Assembly: GCF_003997495.1 (NCBI RefSeq)
Contig: NZ_RZRU01000020.1
Coordinates: 51,652 to 115,651 of the forward strand
Direction of reading: 5' to 3'
DNA: 64,000 nucleotides
From: Mesorhizobium sp. M7A.F.Ca.US.008.03.1.1
GTDB lineage: Bacteria; Pseudomonadota; Alphaproteobacteria; Rhizobiales; Rhizobiaceae
A program made the translations under genes and the position numbers. Of the stretch, positions 52,023 to 60,817 are shown in pieces (within the stretch, counting starts at the first letter, position 1; the number at the start of each line of letters is the position of its first letter). A model generated the notes under the pieces. The model was not told the origin of the DNA, did not search any database, and worked only from the letters and a program-made list of their open reading frames with translations.

Positions 52023-53591
52023 ATGAGGTTTCAAATTGAGCGAAACACCGTTGCGCTTGTGGGGGTCTGCCTTGCCTCGCTGCTGTTCGGTCTCGAAATC
52101 TCCAGCGTGCCGGTGATCCTTCCGAAACTGGAAAGCGTGCTCGCCGCCGATTTCAAGGATTTGCAGTGGATCATGAATGCCTACACCATCGCCTGCACCA
52201 CGGTGTTGATGGCGACGGGGACACTGGCCGACCGTTTCGGCCGCAAACGGGTGATGGTGATCACCACCATAGTCTTCGGCTTTGCCTCCCTGCTGTGCGG
52301 CCTCGCACCGAGCGCTCCAATTCTGATCATCGCCCGCTTTTTGCAAGGGCTCGCGGGCGGAGCGATGTTCACCTGCAGCGTGGCCGTGCTGTCCCATCAG
52401 TTTCAAGATGGTGGTGAACGCGGCAAGGCTTTCGTTGCCTGGAGCGTCGTCTCGGGCATCGGGCTTGGTTTCGGGCCCGCCATTGGCGGATTGATCGTGG
52501 CGTTCTCCAGTTGGCAATGGGTGTTCCTCATCCATGTGCCGCTCGCGATCCTTGCTCTGGTCTTCATCGGCGGAGGCGTCACTGAATCACGCGATCACAA
52601 CGCCCAGAGGCTTGATCGGGCCGGCATCCTGACGCTCTCATTCGCGGTGTTCGGCTTCTCCTATTTGATCACGCAAGGCGCCGATCTCGGGTCCGGTGCC
52701 CGCATCGGCGTGACCGTTGCGGCCGTCCTGTCCTTCGTCGCGTTCCTTTTTGCCGAGAAGATCAGTCCCTATCCGATGTTCGATTTCTCCGTCTTCCGCA
52801 TCCGTCAGTTTTCGGGAGCGATCATGGGCGGCATTGGCATGAATTTCAGCTACTGGCCGTTCATCATCTATCTGCCGATCTATTTTTCGGGCGTTCTGGG
52901 CTATGACAGCACCGCGACCGGCCTGTTGCTGCTCGTCTACACGCTTCCCTTGATGCTGATGTCCTCGACCGCCGAGCGCTTGCGCGCGCGCTATCAGGCG
53001 CGGGTTGCGATCCCGCTCGGTCTGCTGACGTTAGGGATCGGCTTTATCGCCATGCGGATAGGGTCCGGGCTCGAGGGCGCCAATTGGGTGACCATGCTGC
53101 CCGGCACGCTGATCGCCGGCATCGGCATCGGCCTGACCAATTCACCGACCACCAACACCACGACCGGCTCGGTGTCACCGGATCGCGCCGGCATGGCTTC
53201 GGGCATCGATATCAGTGCGCGCTTGATCACGCTCGCCATCAACATCGCGGTGCTGGGCCTGCTGCTTACGCAGGGGATAGTCTCTTATCTGCGGAACGCA
53301 TTTGACGGGGCGTTCGGCCCGAATGAACTGGGTGCACTGGCGGAAAAGATCGCCACCGGAAATCTCGATGGCTTGACGCAATATTCGCCCAGGCTCGCGA
53401 CCCTAGACCCATCCGGCGCCATCGCGCATGCCGCACTGGTCAGCGGTTTTGGCTGGGTCATGCTCTATTGCGGGATCGGCGTTCTCGCTCTTGCCGTCAT
53501 CAGCTTCATCATCTTCGGCGCCAAGACCGACGCGCCGCAAGAGCAGAGGGGGCATGGTTCCGCTCAGACTGCGGGCGAGGCCCGCTCGTAG
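52023..53591 (+). CDS. DHA2-type (14-segment) MFS exporter
   Basis: This is a 522-residue inner-membrane protein with about 14 hydrophobic segments. It has the motif A loop LADRFGRKRVM and the motif C-like GPAIGGLIVAFSSWQWVF. That matches drug:proton antiporters of the DHA2 family. The substrate is unknown; the divergent LysR suggests induction by the transported compound. I chose ATG 52023 over an in-frame GTG at 52014. Confidence 0.9.
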   Translation: MRFQIERNTVALVGVCLASLLFGLEISSVPVILPKLESVLAADFKDLQWIMNAYTIACTTVLMATGTLADRFGRKRVMVITTIVFGFASLLCGLAPSAPILIIARFLQGLAGGAMFTCSVAVLSHQFQDGGERGKAFVAWSVVSGIGLGFGPAIGGLIVAFSSWQWVFLIHVPLAILALVFIGGGVTESRDHNAQRLDRAGILTLSFAVFGFSYLITQGADLGSGARIGVTVAAVLSFVAFLFAEKISPYPMFDFSVFRIRQFSGAIMGGIGMNFSYWPFIIYLPIYFSGVLGYDSTATGLLLLVYTLPLMLMSSTAERLRARYQARVAIPLGLLTLGIGFIAMRIGSGLEGANWVTMLPGTLIAGIGIGLTNSPTTNTTTGSVSPDRAGMASGIDISARLITLAINIAVLGLLLTQGIVSYLRNAFDGAFGPNELGALAEKIATGNLDGLTQYSPRLATLDPSGAIAHAALVSGFGWVMLYCGIGVLALAVISFIIFGAKTDAPQEQRGHGSAQTAGEARS

Positions 53592-53659
53592 CAACGGCCT
53601 TCCAGCTCGGCGTCAGAGGCCGAGTTGTTGCGGTCCAGTAATCATGTGCGAACCGCTCT

Positions 53660-54499
53660 TCATCCCTGCCGTCTGGCCATGAAGGCCAGCCGTTCGAACA
53701 AATGCACGTCCTGTTCGTTTTTCAGCAGCGCCCCATGCAGCTTCGGCAGCATGTTCTTCGGGTCGGCGCGCAAATCTTCCGGCGCGATGTCGTCGGCGAC
53801 CAGCAGCCTTATCCAGTCGAGCGCCTCGGAGGTCGACGGCTTCTTCTTCAGCCCCGGCACATCGCGGATCTCATAGAATTGGGTAAGGGCTGCCCGAACC
53901 AGGTTCTGCTTGATGCCGGGATAGTGGACATCGACGATTCTGTGCAGCGTGTCGACGTCGGGAAAGCGGATGTAGTGGAAGAAGCAGCGGCGCAGGAACG
54001 CGTCCGGCAACTCCTTCTCGTTGTTGGAGGTGATGATGACGATCGGCCTGACGGCGGCGCGGATGGTTTCGCCGGTCTCGTAGACGAAGAACTCCATCCG
54101 ATCGAGTTCCTGCAGCAGGTCGTTGGGGAATTCGATGTCGGCCTTGTCGATCTCATCGATCAAGAGCACGACCTTCCTGCCGGCGGCGAACGCCTCCCAG
54201 AGTTTACCGCGTTTGATGTAGTTCCTGATGTCGTTAAAGCGCTCGTCGCCCAACTGGCTGTCGCGCAGGCGCGAGACGGCATCATACTCGTAAAGACCTT
54301 GCTGCGCCCGCGTCGTCGACTTGACGTGCCATTCGATGAGATCGAGTCCGAGTGCCGCAGCCACCTGGCGGGCGAGTTCCGTCTTGCCGGTGCCGGGCTC
54401 GCCCTTGACCAGCAATGGTCGCTCCAGCGCGATCGCCGCGTTGGCGGCCACCATCAGATCCTTGTCGGCGACATAGGCCGCCGTGCCTTCAAAACGCAT
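53660..54499 (-). CDS. MoxR-family AAA+ ATPase
   Basis: The 279-residue ATPase has Walker A GEPGTGKTE near residue 34, Walker B VVLLIDEIDKAD, a sensor-1 ITSNNEKELPDAFLRRC and a lid domain. It is of the type encoded next to CoxE-like VWA genes. The usual partner is at 49332-50522, separated here by other genes. ATG 54499 gives the canonical MRFEGT.YVA start. Confidence 0.94.
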   Translation of the reverse strand: MRFEGTAAYVADKDLMVAANAAIALERPLLVKGEPGTGKTELARQVAAALGLDLIEWHVKSTTRAQQGLYEYDAVSRLRDSQLGDERFNDIRNYIKRGKLWEAFAAGRKVVLLIDEIDKADIEFPNDLLQELDRMEFFVYETGETIRAAVRPIVIITSNNEKELPDAFLRRCFFHYIRFPDVDTLHRIVDVHYPGIKQNLVRAALTQFYEIRDVPGLKKKPSTSEALDWIRLLVADDIAPEDLRADPKNMLPKLHGALLKNEQDVHLFERLAFMARRQG

Positions 54500-54635
54500 T
54501 CTTGCTCCTCGGTTGGTCATCGCGACCGTAAGGACGCGGCCGTGCCTGTGCAAGGGTGAGGTGTTGGCGGCGCGAGGGCCTGAACCCAACACGGAAAGAA
54601 TGCCTGTCTCACTGGCGCTTAGCCGGCCGGCAGCC

Positions 54636-54641
54636 TATATT
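54636..54641 (+). promoter_or_regulatory. -10 element of the 6S RNA promoter
   Basis: TATATT sits about 8 bases before the predicted 5' end of the 6S RNA. The -35 region is not a good match to consensus. Confidence 0.4.
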
Positions 54642-54648
54642 GGGCGGG

Positions 54649-54800
54649 ACGGTCTGTGCTTCCCGGCAGGAGAACATTTTCCCCGGGGCCTTAACGATCC
54701 TTAGGGAGCTGTCCCTGGGAAGACCCGTGGGTTTTCTCACACGGCGCCCACCTACTTTGTAGGTTCCCGGGATCGCTCTCTCCACCGGTTGCGTGGATCG
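54649..54800 (+). ncRNA. ssrS: 6S RNA
   Basis: 6S RNA mimics an open promoter and binds housekeeping RNA polymerase in stationary phase. The evidence is position and structure. It lies directly before the 5-formyltetrahydrofolate cyclo-ligase gene, the hallmark location. It contains a closing stem pairing 54683-54693 (CCCGGGGCC) with 54763-54772 (GGTTCCCGGG). It also has the alphaproteobacterial CCCACCTACTTTGTAGG block at 54747-54763. The ends are approximate, inferred from the -10 element and typical length. Confidence 0.85.
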
Positions 54801-54899
54801 TCACTTATCGCCACGCGTCCCGCATTGCGGTGGATGATTGCGGAGGAAAACGTCGCTCCCAAAACTCCATCCAAATCTGACCTTTTCTACCCTGGCTGC

Positions 54900-55487
54900 A
54901 TGACCTCTCTCAAAGACCTGAAAAAGCAGCTTCGCCGTGAGGCCCTCGGACGCCGCGATGCGCTCGATGAATTCTGGCGGGTGGAGGTCGCGCTTGAAAT
55001 GGCCGAGACGGCACGCGATTACCTCCATGTCGGGCCGGGCCAGATCGTTTCCGGCTTCTGGCCGATGCGTTCGGAAGTCGACGTTCGGCCGCTGATGTTT
55101 GCCTTGCGTGAAAAGGGCGCACGGCTTTGCCTGCCGGCCATTCTCGACAAGACTACCATCGTCTTTCGCGAACTGGTGCGCGGCGCGCCGATGGTCGAGA
55201 TGGGTTTCGGCACGGTCGGCCCGCACGAGGAAGCCGAGGTGCTCGACCCCTCGGTGATGCTGGTGCCGCTCGCCGCCTTCGATGCGCGCGGCCATCGCAT
55301 CGGCTATGGTGCCGGCTATTATGACCGCGCCATCGCCAAGCTGATCGACAAGGGGCAGCCGCCGCGGCTGGTCGGCATCGCCTTCGACTGCCAGGAGGTG
55401 GCAATGGTGCCGGATGAGGAACATGACGTCGTCATTCCGGAAATACTGACCGAGAGCGGGTTGCGCCGCTTCGCGCCAAAATTGTAG
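54900..55487 (+). CDS. ygfA: 5-Formyltetrahydrofolate cyclo-ligase
   Basis: The enzyme uses ATP to turn 5-formyl-THF into 5,10-methenyl-THF. The 195-residue protein has SLKDLKKQLRREALGRRDAL, FWPMRSEVDVRPL, the conserved RIGYGAGYYDR and the HDVVIPEI ending. The pairing with 6S RNA upstream is widely conserved. ATG 54900 gives the normal N-terminus; a longer frame would run into the 6S RNA. Confidence 0.95.
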   Translation: MTSLKDLKKQLRREALGRRDALDEFWRVEVALEMAETARDYLHVGPGQIVSGFWPMRSEVDVRPLMFALREKGARLCLPAILDKTTIVFRELVRGAPMVEMGFGTVGPHEEAEVLDPSVMLVPLAAFDARGHRIGYGAGYYDRAIAKLIDKGQPPRLVGIAFDCQEVAMVPDEEHDVVIPEILTESGLRRFAPKL

Positions 55488-55550
55488 ATAGGAGACGCAT
55501 GATCTTCACTGGCGTCATGCAGCTTTCGCTGACCTTCGGTGCGGGATCAA

Positions 55551-56375
55551 ATGAGACTTCTCTTCCTCGGTGACATGGTTGGAAAGACAGGACGGACGGC
55601 GGTGTGGGAACAACTGCCCGGCCTGATCTCCGACTTCAAACTCGATTTCGTCATCGTCAATGGTGAGAACGCCGCCGGCGGCTTCGGCATCACCGAAGAT
55701 ATCTTTCGCGAGACGATCGCCGCCGGTGCCGATGTCGTCACCACCGGCAACCATGTCTGGGACCAGCGCGACGCGCTCGCCTTCGCGCCGCGCGAAGAGC
55801 GCTTCCTGCGCCCCTCGAACTTTCCCAAGGGCACGCCCGGGCGCGGCTCCGGTGTCTATATCTCCAGGAGCGGCGCGCGCGTGCTGGTCGCCAACATCAT
55901 GGGCCGGGTGTTCATGCATCCCGAGCTCGACGATCCCTTCCAGGCCGGCGAACGCGAGCTTGCCGCCTGTCCGCTCGGCGAGCAGGCGGATGCCGTGATT
56001 ATCGACTTCCACGCCGAGGCGACCTCGGAAAAAATGTGCTTCGCGCATTTCGTCGACGGCCGTGCCAGCCTCGTCATCGGCACCCACACCCACCAGCCGA
56101 CCAGCGATCACCAGATCCTCAATGGCGGCACCGGTTATATGTCCGACGCCGGCATGTGCGGCGACTATGATTCCTCGCTCGGCATGGACAAGGAGGAACC
56201 GCTCAACCGGTTCCTGTCGAAGGTGCCGAAAGGGCGTTTCGAGGCAGCCACCGGACCGGCGACCTTGTGCGGCGTCGGCGTCGATATTTCCGACCGCACC
56301 GGGCTGACCGAGCGGATTGCGCCGTTTCGTCGCGGGCCGCGGCTGGAGGAAACCGCACCGTCCTTCTGGTCGTGA
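55551..56375 (+). CDS. YmdB-type metallophosphoesterase (TIGR00282 family)
   Basis: The 274-residue protein has FLGDMVGKTGR, VIVNGENAAGGFGI, VVTTGNHVWDQ and VIGTHTHQPTSDHQIL. These are the metal-binding blocks of the YmdB/TIGR00282 phosphodiesterases, which act on cyclic 2',3'- or 3',5'-nucleotides in characterised members. Pairing with the cyclo-ligase gene is standard in rhizobia. ATG 55551 was chosen over a GTG at 55539. Confidence 0.92.
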   Translation: MRLLFLGDMVGKTGRTAVWEQLPGLISDFKLDFVIVNGENAAGGFGITEDIFRETIAAGADVVTTGNHVWDQRDALAFAPREERFLRPSNFPKGTPGRGSGVYISRSGARVLVANIMGRVFMHPELDDPFQAGERELAACPLGEQADAVIIDFHAEATSEKMCFAHFVDGRASLVIGTHTHQPTSDHQILNGGTGYMSDAGMCGDYDSSLGMDKEEPLNRFLSKVPKGRFEAATGPATLCGVGVDISDRTGLTERIAPFRRGPRLEETAPSFWS

Positions 56376-56449
56376 CATTGATATAGGCACCCTTAGTACC
56401 TAACTGCCGGCGACACTGCTCTAGATCGTTAAAAGAGGGGACGACCTCC

Positions 56450-57211
56450 ATGCAGCTCATCGAATTCCTGGCGCCGCATTTTCAATTTGTTTCCGACCCG
56501 ACGGCCTGGGTCGCGCTGCTGACGCTGATCGTGCTCGAGGTCGTGCTCGGCATCGACAATCTGATCTTCATCTCGATCCTGACCAACAAGCTGCCGGAAG
56601 CACAACGGGCCCGTGCCCGCCGGCTCGGCATCTCGGCGGCGCTGATCATGCGGCTGGTGCTGCTGGCCACCATTTCGATCATCGTCCAGCTGACCACGCC
56701 GGTGTTCACGGCCTTCGGCCACGGTTTTTCCTGGCGCGACCTGATCCTGATCGCCGGCGGCCTGTTCCTGGTCTGGAAGGCGACCAAGGAGATCCATCAC
56801 ACGGTCGATCCCGACGACCACAAGGATACGATGATGGGCGAGACGCTGCAGATCAGCCTTGCCGGCGCGATCTTCCAGATCCTGTTGCTCGACCTGGTCT
56901 TCTCGATCGATTCCATCATCACCGCCGTCGGCATGACCGACGAGATCGCCATCATGTACATCGCCGTGATCGTGGCGGTCAGCGTGATGATGCTGGCGGC
57001 CGGGCCGCTGGCCAATTTCATCGCCAAGAACCCGAGCATCGTCATGCTGGCGCTGGGCTTCCTTCTGATGATCGGCATGACGCTGATCGCAGACGGCATG
57101 GGTTACCATGTGCCCAAGGGCTACATCTATGCGGCGATGGGCTTTTCGGCGCTGGTCGAGGGGCTCAACATGCTGGCGCGGCGGCGCAAGAAGCCGGGCG
57201 GAGGGCATTAA
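56450..57211 (+). CDS. TerC family membrane protein
   Basis: The 253-residue integral membrane protein has seven to nine segments with the conserved acidic patches LTLIVLEVVLGIDNLIF and LLLDLVFSIDSIITAVG that define TerC/YoaE/Alx proteins. Members export Mn2+ or help metallate secreted enzymes. I looked for a yybP-ykoY manganese riboswitch in the 74-base upstream gap and saw none. Confidence 0.93.
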   Translation: MQLIEFLAPHFQFVSDPTAWVALLTLIVLEVVLGIDNLIFISILTNKLPEAQRARARRLGISAALIMRLVLLATISIIVQLTTPVFTAFGHGFSWRDLILIAGGLFLVWKATKEIHHTVDPDDHKDTMMGETLQISLAGAIFQILLLDLVFSIDSIITAVGMTDEIAIMYIAVIVAVSVMMLAAGPLANFIAKNPSIVMLALGFLLMIGMTLIADGMGYHVPKGYIYAAMGFSALVEGLNMLARRRKKPGGGH

Positions 57212-57227
57212 GGCAGGCCCTGAGCAC

Positions 57228-57695
57228 CTAGTGCCCTGGCACGCCCTTGGGGTGACGGTCGCCGATCAGGCCGAGCGTCAGGCCCTGTTCCAGCCACGCC
57301 TTGGCACCGGCCAGCACCAGCGTGAAGCCGCCGGTTGAGCCGACTGCCTCTTTAACCTGCTCGTCGCCATCGCCGGCGAAGCCGAAATTGCGAACCTCGA
57401 GAAAGGTCGTCTCGCCAGGCATTTCGGTGAAGGTCCAGACCACGGTGGTCGGCGGATCGCTCCACTGCATGACGATCTTTTCATTCGCAACGATCTCGGT
57501 GACGGTGACCATCGTCGAGACGTCATACATGCGCCATTCCCAGCGGATCTGCTTGCCGCTGTCCAGGCGGCCGCTGGCGTGGGTGAACCAGAATTTCGTG
57601 GTGATGGCCGGATCGACGATGGCCTCGAACACGTCGGCAACAGGCCGCCGGATCAGCATGCCGGCCTCGGCGGTTGGTTTTTCGCGGATCTCCAT
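57228..57695 (-). CDS. SRPBCC (AHSA1-like) domain protein
   Basis: The 155-residue protein is of the START/Bet v1-like AHSA1 group: LIRRPVADVFEAIVDPAITTKFWFTHASGRL, TTVVWTFTEMPGETTFLEVRNFGFAGD, then GGFTLVLAGAKAWLEQG. AAGGAGC precedes ATG 57695. It is the last gene of an SRPBCC-VOC-SRPBCC set divergent from an ArsR gene. The ligand is unknown. Confidence 0.9.
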   Translation of the reverse strand: MEIREKPTAEAGMLIRRPVADVFEAIVDPAITTKFWFTHASGRLDSGKQIRWEWRMYDVSTMVTVTEIVANEKIVMQWSDPPTTVVWTFTEMPGETTFLEVRNFGFAGDGDEQVKEAVGSTGGFTLVLAGAKAWLEQGLTLGLIGDRHPKGVPGH

Positions 57696-57721
57696 CGGAT
57701 GCTCCTTTCGTGGCTTGGCGC

Positions 57722-58084
57722 TCACCAGGCATCGGGCTCGCGCAGCATGTGTACGATGTTGGCCGGGTTGGCGATCCAACCGCCGCGAAAGCCTTCGCCC
57801 AAGGGCTCGATGACGTCGCAACGCACAACGCCAGCCTTGGCGAGATGATCCGCAGCCGTCGAAAAATCGTCGGTAAACAGCTCCAGCCACACCTCGGCCT
57901 GGCTCATCATCGGCGCTTCATCGATCCACAGGCGGTTGGACCCCAGCTCGAAGCCGACGGCCGGTGCCTTGTCCGTGAACGGCTTCAGGCCGACAACGTC
58001 GCGGTAGAAGGCGATCGTCGCCTCATATTGGTGCGGCGGTACCTTCATGGCGATGTTGATGCCGCCGGTGATTGTCGCGGTCAT
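57722..58084 (-). CDS. VOC (glyoxalase/bleomycin-resistance) family protein
   Basis: This 120-residue single-unit VOC protein contains INIAMKVPPHQYEATIAFYRDVVGL, WLELFTDDFSTAADHLAKAGV and the C-terminal GGWIANPANIVHML. ATG 58084 has GGAG 8 bases upstream and is preferred over 58108. The function within the operon is unknown. Confidence 0.88.
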   Translation of the reverse strand: MTATITGGINIAMKVPPHQYEATIAFYRDVVGLKPFTDKAPAVGFELGSNRLWIDEAPMMSQAEVWLELFTDDFSTAADHLAKAGVVRCDVIEPLGEGFRGGWIANPANIVHMLREPDAW

Positions 58085-58104
58085 AGCTGGCTCCGTTGTC
58101 GTGT

Positions 58105-58587
58105 TCAAATGTTGGTCTCATTGGCGGGTTCGCCCCTCATCTCGCTGCGGTAGTAGCCGTCGCGCAAATTGATGCCGTATTCGACATAGGCCTTCATGCA
58201 GGCCAGCATCTGCGACCAGCCCTCGCAATTGAGGTAGGACTTCTTCAGGCCGACCGCACCTTCCTGCCAACCGCTCTCGGCGATGGTGACGAAGGTGCCG
58301 CCATCGTCCAGCGGTTCGAAATTCATCTCGATGCGGGTCTTGTAGGCCGGCTTGCCATCGGCGTCGCTGGCATCCCAGCGCAGCACGATGCGGCGGTCCT
58401 TGACCACTTCGTCGACCTCGACCGGCACCTTGCCCCACCAGACGACGCCGGCGCCGGCTTCCAGCGGGGCGCTGGCGCCGCCGATCGTGGTGAAATAGCC
58501 GCTCAGTTTCTTCGGATTGACGACTGCGTCGAAGACGTCGGCGACCGGCTTGCCGATGCGTCCGGAAACACTGAATCCAAGTGACAT
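58105..58587 (-). CDS. SRPBCC domain protein
   Basis: The 160-residue AHSA1-like protein shows VSGRIGKPVADVFDAVVNPKKLSGYFTTIGG, GKVPVEVDEVV and SGWQEGAVGLKKSYLNCEGWSQML. It is the first gene of the operon read away from the ArsR regulator. AAGGAG precedes ATG 58587. Confidence 0.9.
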   Translation of the reverse strand: MSLGFSVSGRIGKPVADVFDAVVNPKKLSGYFTTIGGASAPLEAGAGVVWWGKVPVEVDEVVKDRRIVLRWDASDADGKPAYKTRIEMNFEPLDDGGTFVTIAESGWQEGAVGLKKSYLNCEGWSQMLACMKAYVEYGINLRDGYYRSEMRGEPANETNI

Positions 58588-58621
58588 ATCCACAACTCCT
58601 TCCCTTGATCGGCTCAACAAT

Positions 58622-58641
58622 ATGTTATAGAAACATAACAT
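58622..58641. promoter_or_regulatory. ArsR operator overlapping the arsR-like start codon
   Basis: ATGTTAT (58622-58628) and ATAACAT (58635-58641) are exact reverse complements. The right arm contains the first two bases of the regulator's ATG (58640-58642). It lies in the 52-base gap between the divergent genes. Confidence 0.75.
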
Positions 58642-58963
58642 GTCAAGCCGATCGCAAGACGACAATGTTTTCAAGGCGCTGGCGCATCCGCGCCGGCGTG
58701 AAGTACTGGATCAGCTGAAGGACGCGCCGAAGACGACCGGCATGCTGTGCGATGCGTTTCCCGACATCGATCGCTGCACGGTGATGCTGCATCTCAAGGT
58801 ATTGGAGGAGGCCGACCTGATCGTTGCGCGGCGCGACGGCCGCGAGCGCTGGAACCATCTCAACGCGCTGCCGATCAAGCAGATCCACGACCGCTGGATC
58901 AGCCAGTATGCCGGGCATGCCCTCAGTATCATCGACCGGCTGAAATCCGATCTGGAGGCGTGA
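58640..58963 (+). CDS. ArsR-type HTH regulator
   Basis: The 107-residue winged-helix protein (VFKALAHPRRREVLDQLKDAPKTTGMLCDAF, CTVMLHLKVLEEADLIVARRDGRERWNHLN) is the ArsR branch usually paired with SRPBCC genes. No metal-binding cysteines like those of metal sensors are seen (the two Cys are in the helix region). There is no Shine-Dalgarno sequence upstream and the start codon lies inside the operator, so a leaderless mRNA is possible. Confidence 0.9.
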   Translation: MSSRSQDDNVFKALAHPRRREVLDQLKDAPKTTGMLCDAFPDIDRCTVMLHLKVLEEADLIVARRDGRERWNHLNALPIKQIHDRWISQYAGHALSIIDRLKSDLEA

Positions 58964-59176
58964 ACGCTCGCAACAGCCCATGTCGGGCGTCCCGTGCGCG
59001 GTGCGGCTGGACGAATTGAGCCGATTTAACTATAAGCCGGCCATTCCGACAGAGAACGCCGTGCTTCCACGAGGTGCACTTGGGACGCTCTGAAATTTTG
59101 AATTCGGGCATTGCGGAAGACGAGGTCAGATCACTTCGCTTCGGGATGCTCTAGCCGAGAAGACGACAGGGGTGCC

Positions 59177-59926
59177 ATGGCTGGCCATTCACAGTTCAAG
59201 AACATCATGCACCGCAAGGGCCGCCAGGATGCGGTGCGGTCTAAAATGTTTTCCAAGCTGGCGCGCGAAATCACCGTCGCCGCCAAGAGCGGCACGCCCG
59301 ATCCATCGATGAACCCGCGCTTGCGCTTGGCGATCCAGAACGCCAAGGCGGTGTCGATGCCGAAGGACAACATCCAGCGCGCCGTCAACAAGGCCTCGAT
59401 GGGCGATGCAGAGAACTACGAAGCCGTGCGCTATGAGGGCTATGGTCCAGGCGGCGTCGCCGTCATCGTCGAAGCGCTGACCGACAACCGCAACCGTTCG
59501 GCCTCGAATGTGCGCGCCGCCTTCACCAAGGCCGGTGGGGCGATGGGCGAAACCGGCTCGGTGTCGTTCATGTGGGACCGCGTCGGCGAGATCTATTATC
59601 CGGCATCGGCCGGCAGCGCCGACAAGGTCATGGAAGCGGCGATCGAAGCCGGCGCCGACGACGTGGAAACCGACGAGGAAGGCCACACCATCTATTGCGC
59701 CTTCGAAAATCTCGGCGACGTGTCGAAGGCTCTGGAAACCGCGCTCGGCGAGGCAGAATCGGTGAAGCTGATCTGGCAGCCGCAGAACAATGTTCCGGTC
59801 GACGAGGAGCGGGCACAGTCGCTGATGAAGCTGGTTGCCACGCTCGAGGACGACGACGACGTGCAAAGCGTCTACGCCAACTTCGAAGTCGACGACGAGA
59901 CCATGGCCAAGCTCAGCGCGGCATAG
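59177..59926 (+). CDS. yebC: YebC/PmpR (TACO1) family protein
   Basis: The 249-residue protein starts MAGHSQFKNIMHRKGRQDAVRSK and has the family blocks MPKDNIQRAVNKA, YEGYGPGGVAVIVEALTDNRNR and the acidic C-terminal domain. YebC proteins act as transcription regulators or, in recent work, as factors easing translation of proline stretches. ATG 59177 is the canonical start; the frame is open upstream to a TTG at 59111. Confidence 0.96.
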   Translation: MAGHSQFKNIMHRKGRQDAVRSKMFSKLAREITVAAKSGTPDPSMNPRLRLAIQNAKAVSMPKDNIQRAVNKASMGDAENYEAVRYEGYGPGGVAVIVEALTDNRNRSASNVRAAFTKAGGAMGETGSVSFMWDRVGEIYYPASAGSADKVMEAAIEAGADDVETDEEGHTIYCAFENLGDVSKALETALGEAESVKLIWQPQNNVPVDEERAQSLMKLVATLEDDDDVQSVYANFEVDDETMAKLSAA

Positions 59927-60028
59927 GACGGCAAGGTGGTAGCCAACGGCGCTACCGGCGGGTAGCATGGCCTCGCTGCTTGAGACTTCCGCCAAAGGTG
60001 GAGCGCAGTCAGTTGTCGGCGAGAGGGG

Positions 60029-60817
60029 ATGATGACTGACGAAGGCGTTGAACTTGCAGTGACCTGGCCCCGTCCAGGTGGCCTTTGGCGACGGCTTTTC
60101 GCTTCGCTTATCGACTACCTTGTCATCTTCGTTGCTCTTTATGCGTTGGTTGCGGCCTTGTTTCTGATGACCGACGGCGGAGTGAAAGGCCGCTTCTGGC
60201 TGAACTGGAAAACTTGCCAGTCCGCCAGTCTGAAAGGAACAGGCGATCCTGTACTTTCCCGCTACGATTGGCAGGTTTGTGCAACATCCTTCTTCGGTCT
60301 TCCGGTGGCCAGATGGGCAGCCGGCACGAGCACGGACGCTCAATCGAAGGCAGTATCAACCCTTTCGATAGACCTTGATTCAAACGGAAATTTTCGAACT
60401 GCGGCACTGGATCTAGGCTTCCTCCAAGTGCTGGTCCTGGCGACCTATCTTCTTGTGATGGAGGGGGCCTTCAGTCGGTCTCTTGGCAAGGGGGTCCTGG
60501 CCCTCTTCGTCCATGACGAGCTGGATTGGCATAGGGAAGGCCTCGCTTTGCAAAAAGCCGTTTGTCGGCAGTTGGTAAAATTCCTGGGCTATCTTCCCGC
60601 CACGCTGGTCGGAGCTTTCTTTGCTTTCCAGACTTGGAAAACTGTTCCGGCGCCCACGCTGAACTATTCCCGACTGGAAATCGTAATCGCCTTTGCCGCG
60701 TCTGCCCTAGCTATTCTCTGGCCATGTTGGATCGCGCTGACCGTCGCACTCGGCAACGAGCCAATACATGACCGGGTTGCCGGCACGACCGTGCGCGTCC
60801 TGGAGGTGGACCAATGA
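60029..60817 (+). CDS. RDD family membrane protein
   Basis: The 262-residue inner-membrane protein has the RDD signature. It shows an Arg and Asp in the first segment (FASLIDYLVIFV), a central segment with GKGVLALFV, and the last Asp in NEPIHDRVAGTTVRVL. Two cysteines occur in the long first extracytoplasmic loop. Function unknown. Its stop overlaps the next ATG (ATGA). Confidence 0.82.
   Translation: MMTDEGVELAVTWPRPGGLWRRLFASLIDYLVIFVALYALVAALFLMTDGGVKGRFWLNWKTCQSASLKGTGDPVLSRYDWQVCATSFFGLPVARWAAGTSTDAQSKAVSTLSIDLDSNGNFRTAALDLGFLQVLVLATYLLVMEGAFSRSLGKGVLALFVHDELDWHREGLALQKAVCRQLVKFLGYLPATLVGAFFAFQTWKTVPAPTLNYSRLEIVIAFAASALAILWPCWIALTVALGNEPIHDRVAGTTVRVLEVDQ

Noticed and set aside
54789..54899. 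Upstream extension of the cyclo-ligase gene
   Set aside because: It would run into the 6S RNA and the added residues do not match the family.
56376..56449. yybP-ykoY manganese riboswitch before the TerC gene
   Set aside because: The 74-base gap is too short and lacks the conserved core of that riboswitch.
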